From Prorocentrum cordatum (Eukaryota > Sar > Dinophyceae > Prorocentrales > Prorocentraceae), in NCBI GenBank assembly GCA_963575745.1, contig CAUYUJ010015009.1:263773-327772 (forward strand): 64,000 nucleotides of DNA. The letters are read 5' to 3'. Positions 46,298 through 58,649 of this stretch are shown here, piece by piece. The position numbers and the translations under genes were made by a program. Positions within the stretch are counted from its first letter, which is position 1. Every line of letters begins with the position of its first letter. The notes beneath the pieces are model-generated. The model was not told the DNA's origin and searched no databases. It was given only the letters and a program-made list of their open reading frames with translations.

Positions 46298-46689
46298 GGA
46301 CCGCCCCCGTTCTTTTCTTTCCTCCCCCCTCCCCCCTCGGAGGCACAACGTTTGCTCTCCGTTTACGCACGTGTGCGCTCAGGCCACTGCGCTGGAGCCT
46401 CGCCCGTCTACGGGCCAACCCATGTGGTTTGACCGGGCCTCTGTCTGTCCCTCGGCCAGTTAGACTCCGCAGGATGCTCGCGAGGCAACGCGCTCACTCC
46501 ATCCGCCTCCTCCGCCCGTGCTGCGCGTGCACCATATCCTGCCGATGCGTCTGCTCGATCATTGCCTTCGAGCATCCATGGTGCAGGACCTTTTGTTTGT
46601 TTGTTCTTTCTTTCTCTTCTCTCCAAAGCCGCCAACTCGAGACATCTATACACTCATGAACAAAACGACAACAACTTCCGGACCCAGTT
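46298..46689 (+). other. LINE 3' flank
   Basis: Pyrimidine-rich sequence after the ORF2 stop, ending near ACAAAACGACAACAACTTCC. No poly(A) is clear. The - strand LINE remnant starts immediately after. Confidence 0.4.
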
Positions 46690-49650
46690 CCACCTGCATT
46701 AACTCCCCACGGACGCCCACATGCCAACTTCAGCTGTTGCGTCGCGGGCCCCCCGGTACACTTGTGAATCGAAGCCGATGTGAACTGGCTCGTTGCCCGT
46801 CAAGTAAACGAGCGAACGCCGCGTTCTCCTCGGGATGACTTCGAAAACTGCAAGGTCTCCACGATGGACTGTCCGCCTGTTGCCTGGCAGCAGGTTTCTG
46901 CCGTTGCGTCCAAACACACTCGGATCACGGGACCCGATGCAAATCGAACCCATGGCAACTCTACGAAACCTCGGACTGCGTGTGTCTGGCCCTCCCGGCG
47001 CGCCCCCGCATGCAATGGCTGGGTCGTCGCGAGTGCCTATGGCCAGAATGTTGAAGCCATTGCCGATGTCATCGTTGCTCCCACTCGGTTCACCAGTCCG
47101 CGACTCATACATTTCCGGGGCAGGTTTCGCAAGGAAAGCCACGGCCTCAAGGAAATGCTTGTCAGAGTCCACGTAGGCCTTCTGTCCTTATTCTGAGGAT
47201 GTGCCCAACATATGTGGAATGGCGTCTCGCGACGACGCTCTCCATTATCCCGGCGCCTGGCGCGCACCTGCTGATCGATATCAACTCCTTCGAATTCCCC
47301 GGCGGCGATTGCCAGGGGTGTCCCGGGCCAAGGTCCGCCCTTAGGCGTCTCGCGTGGCCGACCCAGCATGGGCCGCGAGGAAATATTGACCCCCCCAGCG
47401 ATGCCCCCGCAGGCGCTGGGAGTCGACGCCCCGCGGCATGAAAACTTTTGCAATCGGTGAGATTCGCGACGATGCCTGTCTGGCCCTCGTTGCATGTCAT
47501 GAATTCGCTGGGGAATTTCCACTCGATGATCGCGGGCGCTGGTTCGCCTGGCGGGCCGGGCTGCCGGCGTGATGGGATATGCTACTGCCAACCGTGCTTC
47601 GGCAGAGGCGCGAGCGCAGCGCTGAAAAGGTCTCCGCGCATGTCGCGGCCGATCGGCAGGTTGCATCTGGCTGAACTTGGCGACTACCTGATCTCATGCT
47701 CGCGCGATGCCTGGCCTGATGTCGCTCGCCGTCGCCCGGGTGCGTCGCCACTCAGCCAGGCGCTCTCTGCCTGACCTTATTGTTGGATCCTGCTTCGGAA
47801 CACGCGCGTCTAAGGTTACAGGGGCGCACCTCCCTGGGCCGCATGCTGAGCCAGGGCGCCTGCGAGGCCGAAATCGTGTGGTGCCAAATCCGCTGTGTAC
47901 TTGGTGTCCACTGCGCGCCGCTGTCCGACCTGCTACCTACCCCGCAGTGGATGTCACTGGATATTGCCGCAAGCCTTGGCGCACCTCGATGTGCGTGCTC
48001 TTCTGGGCCCAGCTGAGCGATTCTCAGCGCTCTCGTACCTGTTGCAAATCTCGTAACCCGCCCCCGTGTCGACTCCAAGAAGGGCCGTCTGAAGGGCAGG
48101 TCGAAGTTGCAGTTTCCGCCTGCGTAGTGCAACAGCAGCTTGTCTAGCCTGCCTGGGCCTGGCGACCGCGAGAGCGTTCGTCGTGGCCGCCGCGAGGATC
48201 ACCTCGACCAGCGCATTGAGAATGTCAATGGTCCCTGGGACCATGGCCCGATTGACAGGCTTCCCCGACCCCGCTGGTGGTGCACTCAGGTCGTTGATCC
48301 AGATGCTCGACTGTAGCTGCGGGGCTATTGTCGCTGACTTCTGTGCGGGGCCGAGCATAGCTGCGGCTCGGGCCCCAGGACGACAGCAAGGAAGTCGAAT
48401 TTGAGCGCCGTGTATTCTGGACTGACCCATCCCGCTGCGTCATAAAAAAGACTGGATGTGCGCGCGCTCGTGGGAGACCTCGATCACCCCATATAGTTCC
48501 TCGTGCAGCGTCTTGCGACATGCTTCTCCCGGCGCTGAATTGCCTGCTAGGGCCGCGTCCCAATTCGCATTGGATGGGTGCGACCGCGGCTTCATGGCTG
48601 GATCGCGGAATTTGAACCACATTCTACACGCAATGCGAATCAATCCTTTGAATCGACCCCCAGGCGCTTTCTCTGGGAAAGGCGACGCCCTTCCACAACT
48701 AGAAACTGCCGCGGCCAAGACATGGGTTCCTGCATGTGAAGAACATGTCAACCAACTCCTCTCGTCTGGCCTCTGGCGACCGCTGGGTGCCCAGCGGCGG
48801 GGGCATTTCAGCTCCGAGCCCACCATCCCAATGTCCCAGCGTTATAGGCGGGAGTCCTGCGGTCGCTGCTGCTACGCGTATCTGCTTGGAGAATGGCGCT
48901 TTAGTTGTTGCGTCGGCGCCTTGAGGCGCCCGGCGTGTGTGATGATGTCTGCCTCGGGCGGCCACCTCCTCGCTGATGGCCTCGTCCGCCATGGCCCTTC
49001 TTGGCCCCGCGTAGACGACGCGTGACGCCCTGGCCGGGCCCCGGCTGAAGCCGTGGGCCATGGCTGCCTCCGCGAGCAGCGAGTGGTCGATGCGCGTGGA
49101 ACTTGCTGGTGTCGAAGTAGACTGGGGCCCCTTCCAAACGAGATCGCCTGGTCAGCCCCAGGTGGGCAACGTGAGTGCGCGCAGCCCTGTCGCAGCATGC
49201 GCGGGAGCTCTGGCCCCAGATCTCAGGGAGCTGGTGGTCGGCCTCCCGCTTGGAACAGAATCTGCGGCGGATGCGGCTCCACTGGCGCAGCCGCCGGCGC
49301 ATCAGGTCGGGCCTTGCCACGTGCGCGATCAGCGTCGTGAAGAACTTCGTGGGCAGGGGGTGCTGCCCCCGCTCGGCGAGGATGTTAGCCGCGCGCTCCG
49401 CGAACGGCTGCCCGAGCGAGATGGGCAGCCCAGGGTGGGGCGAATCCCACCCCGGCGAGGCGCGCCAGGGGAAGGCTTTGACGACGTCACGGGCCGTGGC
49501 GGGCGGTGCGCCCATCTGACCAGCCCAGTCCGCAGGTTGCCCGCCTCGCCCTCCAAGCTCTGTCCGCGCGAGCGTTTTCCATTCTGCCAGGATCTGATCA
49601 AGTGCCTTCTGGCCCACGAGCGGGGCCATGGACATGTCCGCTGAGTCGCG
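46690..49650 (-). pseudogene. decayed LINE: reverse transcriptase and RNase H
   Basis: On the - strand, 49635-48901 reads like an RT N-terminal half (GWDSPHPGLPISLG, then APVYFDTSKF resembling the catalytic Asp block). The next part (GPRRAMADEAISEEV) continues in another frame at 49061-48699. At 47010-46699, LLPGNRRTVHRGDL and RRSLVYLTGNEPVHIGF resemble RNase H blocks, with the expected Glu and Asp changed. Frame breaks are frequent, so the copy is old and non-functional. The family link rests on motif patterns only. Confidence 0.55.
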
Positions 49651-49689
49651 GGACGGGGCGCGGTCGCGCGGGGGGGGATTCGGTGTCGA

Positions 49690-49880
49690 TTCGGCTCCTT
49701 TGCAACCCGAACGACACTTTGCAACCGAGATAAGGCACTTTACAACCAGCGAAGGATCAAACTCCCTCGCTTTACTTTGAGACCACTTTATAACCAGGAC
49801 AACTCACTTTACGACCAGAATGACCACTTTAGAACTCATGCGGGGCTCTTTGCAGCCAGAACGGCCACTGTGCAACTGGC
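49690..49880. repeat. CACTTTACAACCAG-type short repeat
   Basis: About seven degenerate units with CTTTGCAACC, CTTTACAACC or CTTTATAACC every 22-30 bp. Confidence 0.75.
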
Positions 49881-49894
49881 CTTCAGAAACGCGC

Positions 49895-50280
49895 GCGCGT
49901 TCTGCAAGGGCTTCTGAAGCTTCTGAGCGCCTGAACGCTCGTCAGAGTCTCCTGAGCGCCTGAGCGCTTTGCAAAGGTTTCTGAGTGCCTGAGCGCGTTG
50001 CAGAGGCATCTGAGCACCTGGGCGCTCCTCAGAGTCTCCTGGGCACCTGGGCGTTCTGCAGAGGCCTATGAGCGCATGAGCGCTCTGCAGAAGCTTCTGA
50101 GCGCTTGAGCGCTCTGCAGAGGCTTCTGAGCGCCTGAGCGTTGCGCAGAGGCTTCTGAGCGCCTTAGCGCTTTGCAGAGGCTTCTGAGTGCCTGGGCGCT
50201 TTGCTGAGATCTTCTGAGCGCCCGGGCGCATTGCAGAGGCTTCCGAGCGCCTGAGCGCTCTGCAGCCTCTGCAAAACGAG
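49895..50280. repeat. ~30-bp minisatellite
   Basis: About 13 copies of CTGAGCGCCTGAGCGCTCTG with AGAGGCTT. Open - strand frames (ALRSLCKALRRSEASA) reflect a unit length divisible by three, not a gene. Confidence 0.92.
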
Positions 50281-50334
50281 GACAACAACTGTTTGCGATG
50301 CCAATAACATACACATTGTAATCCGCATGCGTTG

Positions 50335-51355
50335 GCTAGAATTTCGCCAGCGATTTCTTGGGCACTTTCCGCCCTCCTGGGTGCGCATACCTCGGAATTG
50401 CGCAAGCATTCGGTTTTGCGATTGCCAGGCGATGGGGCGCGAGGGCAAACATGACCTATGATGCAACGAGCACCATTTGAAACCCACGCGCATGTGGCAA
50501 TAATTGTACAAACGATTCCTCGGCCACAATTCAGCCATCCTGGGTGCGCATGCTCCCGCAAGTCCGACAACGTGCGGTTTTGCGATTGCCGGGCGCTGAA
50601 GCGCCGCAAGGGCGAAAGTTGTCTGCGAAGCCAGAACCAACAAATTGGCATCCACTCGTAGCGGCTCGAATGCTGCCATCGAGGTCTGGCCGCAGTTCCG
50701 CCCTCCCGGGCACGCATGCTCGCAATTGCGGAAAATCATGCGGTTGTCGTGATTGTCCGACGATGAGGTGCGAGGACAAGCATGGTCTATGGTGGAAAAA
50801 CGCACTTGAAATCCACTGTTACATCGATTTCGTGTCCACCTTTTTCCGCCCTCCTGGGTGCGCATGCTAGCGCATGCGAAACCATGCGGTTTTGCAATTG
50901 GCAAACGACGAGGCGCGATGACTAACATTATCTGTGGGGCCAAGCACAAAAAGAGAGACCCACGTGCACCGGCTAGATCTGTACCGTCGGTTTCTTGGCA
51001 ACATTCCAGCCCTCCTGGGTGAGCATGCTTCCGCAAGTATGCAAACGTAATGTTTATTTCTCGGCGCCCCGACGATGAGGCACAATGGCAAACGTGGTTT
51101 CTGATTCAATAAACAACGCTTTGAAATCCAAGCGTGCTGGCTAGAAATTGACAGCTGATTTCCTAGCCACATTTCTGTTGCCTGGGTGCGCATGCTTCCG
51201 CACATTCGAAAATATACGGTTGCGTCGTTGCCGGGCGATGAGGCGCGTGGGCAAAAACTGTCGATGATGCAAAGATACATGAAATCGGCATGTACTGGCT
51301 AGAAATTTACAAACGAATGTTTGGCCACAGTCCCGCTCTCCTGGGAGCGCGCGTG
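50335..51355. repeat. ~160-bp tandem repeat, about six copies
   Basis: The anchor CCTCCTGGGTGCGCATGCT occurs at about 50371, 50536, 50701, 50852, 51010, 51178 and 51336 (spacing 151-168 bp), with a conserved GGTTTTGCGATTGCCGGGCG about 40 bp later. Confidence 0.88.
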
Positions 51356-51499
51356 TTTCTTTGCGTCGTTTGCGGCGAACGCTTACTGCTCTCTATTTTC
51401 AGGAGAAGCAGGATTTCCAGGCAGAGCTTGTGAGGCCGAGAAAAACGATGATGACTTAGGGCATGGCTGTAAGAAGCTTAAACCGCCCACGCCTGTCAC

Positions 51500-52135
51500 T
51501 AGCCTGTAGCGGGGGGATCTTTATGACAACCCAAGTGGGTTCCAAAAGTTCCTCTCGGAAGCCGCGGTGACGACGGTGGAACGTCAATCGGGGCACAACA
51601 TGAATTAATTAAGACAAGTTTATTGTTGGGTTGCAATTTGACCCTAGTGGGATCCCAATAATATGCCCGCGTGGATCGAAACGGAAGGATCCATATTGGA
51701 TTCCAACGCAACATCTTTCGTATTCATCAGTGGGCTTTTGTTGGGATTCTAATAAAGAGAATTCCGATCGTTTCCGAATGAGAACCCACGAGAGCACCCG
51801 CCGTGCTTCCACATGGTACCGCCCGTGTGTTCCCCGCCCCGCAGCATTCCAAGAGCATGGTTTCTCAGTTGTAATCCAATTGGGCTTCCAATCTCTTTTC
51901 GTTGGGAAGGGCCCCGATGGGGTTCCAATAGGAATTATCCCTATCGGATTCCAATAGGACGCCCGTAGGCCCCATGCCGAAGAATCTTGTTGGACGCCAC
52001 TGGGACTCACCTGGTGCCGACAGGATCCCAGTGGGGAGGGGGGCCAATAGGATTATAATCGGGTTCTTTTGGGCCCAATTCGGAATCCGCCACTTGGCAT
52101 ATTCTCGTTCCAGACGGGTCATTTTACAAACAACG
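51500..52135. repeat. degenerate palindrome-rich repeat (ATTGGGATTCCAAT-like)
   Basis: Words such as GGATCCCAATA, ATTGGATTCCAA, GGTTCCAATAGGA and CGGATTCCAATAGG recur irregularly. No coding sequence is recognised. Together with 49690-51355 this forms a 2.4-kb repeat block inside the - strand LINE remnant. Confidence 0.65.
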
Positions 52136-52149
52136 CGCTTCAGAGAACG

Positions 52150-54330
52150 AAGTGTCTCCCTTACGTGGACCCGCGCAGATTTCGGGAATTGAGGAACGTG
52201 TGTCGCTTATGTGCGCTTGCTCGCCTGGTTGTAACGTGGCTGTCCAAGTCGTAATGCGCCCTTCTGGGCATTCCCATGCTGATTGCAGCGTGCCCCATCT
52301 GGCTGCGAAGTTGCCGCTCCGGTTGCAGCGTGACCCGCGCGCGGGCGGGGGGGGCCTAGCTGGCCGCGCGGGCCACTCTGCTGCCGCCCGCATGCGCGTC
52401 GTCAACAGAGGCGCACCGTCGGTCGCGCGCCTCGATCGCGTCCGACTTGGCGAGCCTGGCAGTCTCTTGGTCGGTGGCGCCCAGAAGAAAGCGGCTCTCG
52501 TAAAATGGCGTCTTCGCCTCCCTCGGCAAGGCCCCCGTGCGGGACTTGTAGAACCCGGGGTCGCCCTGCGCGTCGAACTGCGGCGCCGGTGCGCGGGCAG
52601 CTGATCTGATCAGGCGGATCTGCCTGCCCGACGCTCTCCGCGGCCGCGTGAGGGGGCTAAACTTCCTGATGGTCTCTGTCCTCGGCAAGTCCACGAGGTT
52701 CTAGGAGACTGCCAGGGCCACCCTGGCTCTGCCCAATTACCTGTCCGCCCCCTCAAGGATCCCAGGCTGCCCCGCCAAGTGCCTCTCGGCATTTGGAGAG
52801 GAACCCGTCGGACTGCCGCGTCGGGGCGCCCATCTGGGCCCCGCAGTGGAACTTGCCAGCAGACCTCAGGGTTCCCCCCTGGCGAGCTGGTGACTCGGGC
52901 CCCCTTCCCCTTCGGGGCCTCGAAGAAGCGGGGCGCCGCGAGCACCTGGGCCCGTGCCGTGGCCCCAGGCCGCTCGTGAAAGAGTCGCGCGGGCGCGCAG
53001 GGGTGCGCCGTCGGCCCCAACGCCCCGCCTTGAGGGGGGTGGCTGACAGGGCCGAGGGGACCGCGAACAAAGCGTGGACGCGGTCGCCGCGGGCGGGGGG
53101 GGGGGCGGGCGCCGTCGCGACGTCGCCCGCCGCCGTCAGCCACCAGGGCCCGACGGGCACCAATGACTCCATGATCCAGTCGGCGCCGACGATGAACTGT
53201 TCATTGATCGACGTCAACGACGCCTGCAGCTCCGACAGCAGGTTGATGTTGCCTCCGCTCAGTAGCACCGAGTGCCCCTGTTCGAGACTGACCGCAACCG
53301 GGCGCAGGTCGCCGAAAGCCACTGTCGTCGCCGGGATGCGCAACGACATCGCCCCCCGAGCTCAGGGCATGGATGTGGCCCCATGGTGCCTGGGAACTAG
53401 CGCCCCAACTCCCGAGGATGCCGCCTGCGCCGGCGCTCCCGTTCTCCTGCAAGGACAGAAGTCGCCGCCGAAGCTGCTCTTCTGAAGTCAGCCGCGCGCG
53501 GAGTTCTCCGCCGCGTTCGTGGGGGGGCGCGTCTCCTTCACCAAGATCGCGGTCACCCAGCAGGTGCTCGACCGCTGTCTGGGCCCCGGCCCGCGCGGGG
53601 CCGCTGAGCGTCGCGAGCGAGGCTGGCTTTGAGGAGGTTAGGGCTGCCTTCGCCAGCTCGAACACCATCGAAGCAACCTGTCTCTTCTCGGAGCAAGGCC
53701 CGGGGTGCCTCACGCGCGTTCCTTCGGCCTGCTCAATCCTAGCCCGTGGGGGGATGTAGCCTGCCTCGAGACAGTGCCCCTCGTCGCCGCCCTCGTGACT
53801 GTCGCGCGTCGTCCCTTGCCCAACCGGCTGCCATGGGCCGTTGGGTTCTCCGGCCCGAGGGGGCGAGGTGGGGGTGCCCGCCGTCGGCGCTGTGCTGTGC
53901 TGTCGGGCGGCTGGTGGCTGGTGGCTGGTGCCTGCCGTCTGCGCCCTCGGGCCTCGGGCGGCTGGCGACTGGGCCTCTGCGCCGTGGGGGGCTGCGCGCG
54001 ATGCGGGCCGGCAGCAGCGGCGCCGGGAGCCGCCGCGGATCCACTGCTACCCGACGACGCGGAGGCTGCGGCGGCACGCTTGCGGGCGGCGTCAGATGCG
54101 GCCGCGCCCAACGCTGCGCCTTCAGCGGCGAACCGGGACTCGGCGTCGGCATCGTCCGCAAGGACTGGGATGGCAGCCGCGGCGCTAGGCCCCCCTCGGT
54201 GCGGGGCCGCGGCGGGGGCTGGAGACGGCCCGCCAGCAGGTTGCCAGTCCTCGCCCTGCGACCTAGGCAGGTCGCGCTTGCGCTTCTTGGCCGACGCATC
54301 CTCAAGATCCTGCTTGATGCGCGCCATCTG
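52150..54330 (-). pseudogene. decayed LINE: upstream region and endonuclease
   Basis: On the - strand, 53349-52753 contains LLSELQASLTSINEQFIVG followed by ADW, which matches the GxDWN block of APE endonucleases with Asn changed to Ile, then TAAGDVATAPAPP as expected after it. Segments at 54327-53710 (Ala/Pro/Arg-rich) and 52694-52356 would be the N-terminal region and the endonuclease-RT linker. It is collinear with the RT remnant at 46.7-49.65 kb. Confidence 0.5.
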
Positions 54331-54724
54331 TTCTTTGCAGTTCTTCTCGATCGTGCTGCTCGTGCGCTGCGCGCGTGATATCGTGGCCCTCGGGGGTTAT
54401 CCTGGGCCTCGCCCTCCAGCTCCGAAAATGTGTTGTGAGGCTCAAATCACAATTGAAGGTGAGCTGCTTGGCCTGTTCAGCTGGCGCTCCAACGCCCGAC
54501 GCCTGCGCTCGGCGGCGGCAGAGACCAGTCTCCTCGGCCTGCGCCTCCCCGAGGCTGAGCGCACAGGAATCGCGCCACGAGCGGCATTGTGCGAGCTGCT
54601 CCACTGCCACCGCCGTGGCATCGGCTGCCTCGTCCAGCTGACGCCGCAGATTGGGGCGGGCGGGGTCGGGCATCGCCATCGGCGCGTCCAGCTCCGACTT
54701 CGGCGGAACCGCCCACGGACGAAG

Positions 54725-55395
54725 ACGAGGACGAGGAGGAGGAGGAGCAGGAGGAGGATCAGGGGGAGGAGGAGGGAGAGGAGGAGGAGCAGGAGGAGGA
54801 GGAGGAGAGGAAGAGGAGGAAGAGGGGACGAGGATAAGGAGGAGGAGGAGGAGGCTGAGGAGGAGGAGGAGGAGGAGGAGGAGGAGGAGGAGGAGAAGGA
54901 GCAAGAGCAGGAAAGGAGGAGGAGGAGGGGGAGGAGGAGGATGAGGAGGAGCAGGAGGAGGATCAGGAGGAGGAAGAGAGGAGCAGGAGGATGATCAGGA
55001 GGAGGATGAGGAGGAGGAGGAGGAGGAGGATGAGGAAGGAGGAGGATGAGGATAAGAAGGAGGAGGAAGAGGAGGAGAGGATGAGGAGGCGGAGGAGAAG
55101 GAGGAGGAGGAGGAGGAGCACGAGCAGGAACAGGAGGAGGAGGAGGAGGGGAAGAGGAGGAGGAGGAGGAGGAGGAGGATCAGGGGGAGGAGGAGGGGAG
55201 GAGGAGGAGGAGGAGGAGGCGGAGGAGGAGGAGGAGGAGGAGAGGAGGATCAGGAGGAGGAGGAGGAGCAGGAGGAAGAGGAGGGGAGGAGGAGGAGCAG
55301 CAGGAGCAGGATGAGGAGGAGGAGGAGGAGGAGGAAGAGCAGGAGGAGGTGGAGGAGGAGGAGGACGAGGAGAAGGAGGAGGAGATGATGAGATG
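54725..55395. repeat. (GGA)n microsatellite
   Basis: Almost pure purine triplets with CAG and GAT interruptions that become more frequent toward the GAT block. Confidence 0.96.
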
Positions 55396-56035
55396 GTGAG
55401 GATGATGATGCTGCTGATGCTGCTGCTGATGATGCAGATGATGCTTATGATGCTAAAGGAGGAGGAAGGGGAGGAGAAGGCGGAGGCTGAGGATGATGAG
55501 GAGGAGGCGGCGGCGGAGCAGGAGCAGGAGCAGGAGGAAAACTATGAGGATGAGGAAGGGGATGAGGAGGAGGAGGAGGAGAAGCAAGAGGAGGAGGAGG
55601 AGGAGGACGAGGAGGGGGAGCAGGAGCAGACGGAGGAGGAGGAAGAAGAGGAGGCGGAGGCGGAGGCGGCGGGGGAGGAGGAAGTGGAGGAGGAGGAGGA
55701 GGAAGGAGGACGATGAGGAGGATAAACAGAAACATGAGGAGGAACATGACGGAGAGGAGGATGAGGAGGAGGATGATGAGGAGGCGCAGGCGCAGGCGCA
55801 GGCGACTGCGGATGATGATGCTGGTGATGATGATGCTGATGATGCTGCTGATGATGATGATCATGCTGCTGATGCCGTTGATGATGCTTATGGTGCTGAT
55901 TGTGATGATGAGGATGCTGATGCTGATGATGATGATGAGGTTAAGAAGGGAACCGAGGAAGCGAATGAGGAGGGGAGGAGAGGGAGGATGAGGAGGAGGA
56001 TGCGCAGGCGCAGGCGCAGACGCAGGCAGATGATA

Positions 56036-56101
<66 letters not shown>

Positions 56102-56123
56102 TGGATGCTGATGATGATGATGC

Positions 56124-56158
<35 letters not shown>

Positions 56159-56710
56159 GTGATGATACTGCTGCTGCTGATGATGCTGATGATGATGTGA
56201 TGACGCTGATGATGTTTCAGATGGTGCGGATGCTGATGAATTTGTTGATTATTCTGACCAGGATGCTGATGATGATGCTGATGATGATGTCGACGGTGAT
56301 GCTGATGACGTTGATGACGTTGATGATGCTGGTGATGATGATGCTGATGATGCTGATGATGCTGATGCTGATGCTGCTGATGCTGATCATGATGATGATA
56401 ATGCTGATGCTGATGCTGCTGATGTTGCTGATGCTGATGATGATGCTGATCATGGCGATGTCGGTGGTGATGACGATGATGAGGAGCAGGATGACGATAA
56501 GGATGGGGGTAGGATGAGGATTCTGATGATACTGATAATGATACTGATAATGAAAATGATGATGCTGATTCTGATTCTGATTATGATGATGCTGATGATA
56601 CTGGTAATGATTATGATGCTGCTGCTGATGATGCTGATGACACTGATGACGATGCCGATGATAATGATGCTGGTACTGCCGATGATGATTATGATAATCA
56701 TGCTGATGTG
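55396..56710. repeat. (GAT)n/(GCT GAT)n microsatellite
   Basis: ATG/GAT triplets with GCT insertions, a renewed GGA stretch at 55450-55790 and nearly pure GAT at 56030-56100. Poly-Asp/Met frames are artefacts. Confidence 0.96.
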
Positions 56711-56949
56711 AGTAGACTGGGGGTCAGGTCTGCAGAACACCCCAAACGGACGTCAACGGGCGCAACCAACCTGGTCGGTCAAGCTGAAATTGCTGCGCCA
56801 CACCGGGCGTCAAACCAATACTTTTTGGCAAAAGCGAACGGTTGGAGTCTGCACAGCGTCGTCGGCTTAACAGACGAGGCGTGTGACCACCATGACGTTC
56901 TTTTTTGATGGTCCTTGAGAGGACGGCGCTTTCTGACCCTCGGCCGTAC
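56711..56949. other. unique island within the microsatellite
   Basis: 239 bp of ordinary complexity between two GAT blocks. No domain or repeat match is visible within the window. Confidence 0.6.
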
Positions 56950-56964
56950 TCAAATGATGATGCA

Positions 56965-57020
<56 letters not shown>

Positions 57021-57201
57021 CGATGATGACGATGATGACGATTCCGATGGTGATGATGCTGATGGTGAAGAACAGGATGAAGATGAGGATGGGGATATGA
57101 TGAGGACTATGATGATACTGATAATGATAACGAAGATGACGACGACGACGACGACGATGATGATGATGCTGATGATGATGATGATGATGATTATGATGAT
57201 T

Positions 57202-57237
<36 letters not shown>

Positions 57238-57405
57238 GTGATCATGGTGATGATGCTGATGATGACGACGATCATGATACTGACTCTGATGATGATGCTG
57301 CTGATGATGAGGAGGGAGAGGAGGAGGAGGAGGAGGAGGAGGAGGAGGAGGAGGAGGAGATGCAGGAGGAGATGCAGGAGGAGGAGGAGGAGGAGAGCTG
57401 GGATC
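56950..57405. repeat. (GAT)n then (GGA)n microsatellite
   Basis: Mirror-like return of GAT followed by GGA, so the whole 54.7-57.4 kb region reads GGA-GAT-unique-GAT-GGA. Bases 57406-57734 contain no recognised gene. Confidence 0.95.
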
Positions 57406-57734
57406 TCGCTGCCAAGGCAGCAAAGAACATGAGAGCGCCGACAGCGGCCCGCGACGTGGGGCCGCAGGAAGGCCGCGGACCTCGCGCCATAGTTCCTCCC
57501 CTGCGCGTGCCACCAGCTGTGACGTCGTCGTGCGGCAGGAGGACTTTTGCCTGGGCCAGAATTTCCCCCCCGACACTCTCGGAGCGAACGGGGGCTGGGC
57601 CACGCATGGGTGCCTTGCCTGGCGACCGTCAGGCGCAAGCGACCTGGCCAGTCGCCTGCAGATGAGGCTGGAGCCCCCGTGGCCGCCAAATTCCACGGTG
57701 CCCCAACGAGCGGGGGGGAGATTGTCGGGGGGGG

Positions 57735-58050
57735 GGTATCGACATAGTTCATGGACGCGCCCCCTCCCTTGAGATCCAAGGGGTTGGCGCGCGCGGAGCA
57801 GGCTGCGGGGGGCATTGACGCAGTTCATGCACACGCCCCCCGAACAAAAATCCAAGGTTGGCGCGCGCGGGAGAGGCCTCGGTCGAGGTGCAACTCATTT
57901 GGGCCACCGCCAACTTTGGGAGGAGGGGGGGCATTGACACAATTGATGGACACTCCCTCGCCCCCCAAATCCGAAGATGGCACGCGCGGGGAAGACTGCG
58001 GTCGAGGTGTAACTCATCAGAGCCACCGCAAGCTTTGATCGATGGGGGAG
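57735..58050. repeat. ~120-bp tandem repeat, 2.6 copies
   Basis: Units start GCATTGACGCAGTTCATG at 57812 and GCATTGACACAATTGATGG at 57932, with a partial at 57736. Each contains GGCGCGCGCGGG and CGGTCGAGGTGCAACTCAT variants. Confidence 0.88.
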
Positions 58051-58187
58051 GAAATGGGGTGGGGGAGAGACACTAACAGATGAACATGGCATCAAGAATG
58101 TTCGCATCTTTTCCCGAAGCCTAAACTCGTGACATGGGGCCGCAGAAGGCGGCACAGTGGCAAGGCTTCGGGCTGCGCAGAGACAGC

Positions 58188-58440
58188 CCTCCCCCCAGGT
58201 AGTCCCGCCTGGCCTCCACAGGCCCCCCGAGTAGCCCCAGCTGGCTTCAACAGGTCCCCGAATAGTTTGGGGCGGTCTCAACACCCCAGCCCTCGGGCGC
58301 GGAACGCCCCAGGGGCGCCGCCGGAGGCGGCGCCAGGGTGTTGAGACCGCCCGGGGCCACTGAGGGGGGCCTGTCGGGGCCAACTGGGACTACTCGGGGG
58401 GCCTGTGGCGGCCGGCTGGAGCTATCTGGGAGGGCCGTCT
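58188..58440. mobile_element. large palindrome with double-hairpin core, copy 5
   Basis: Outer arms pair imperfectly over about 65 bp (AGTAGCCCCAGCTGG on the left against CCAACTGGGACTACT on the right). Inside is a perfect 15-bp inverted repeat GGCGGTCTCAACACC / GGTGTTGAGACCGCC (58271-58285, 58337-58351). The centre has hairpins GGGCG-CGGAA-CGCCC and GGCGCCGCC-GGA-GGCGGCGCC. Confidence 0.85.
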
Positions 58441-58649
58441 GTGCCAACGCCCCCCCTTCCCCCCCCGTGCGCGCCGCGGCGAGTTCGCAGCGAGTGCCGT
58501 CGCCGCCGCCCCGCCTCCATCCTCCCTCCCTCCCTCCTTCCTCCATCTCAGTTCTTTATACATGCTCCTCCCTGTCGCGCCCCGAGACGTGTGGGTAGGG
58601 CGCGCTGGGCGCTTCGCATGAGACTTACTCATGATTCTAGTACTTGGAG

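Noticed and set aside
51609-52010. - strand ORF with YWNPIGIIPIG repeats
   Set aside because: It follows the degenerate palindromic repeat of 51.5-52.1 kb and has no independent support.
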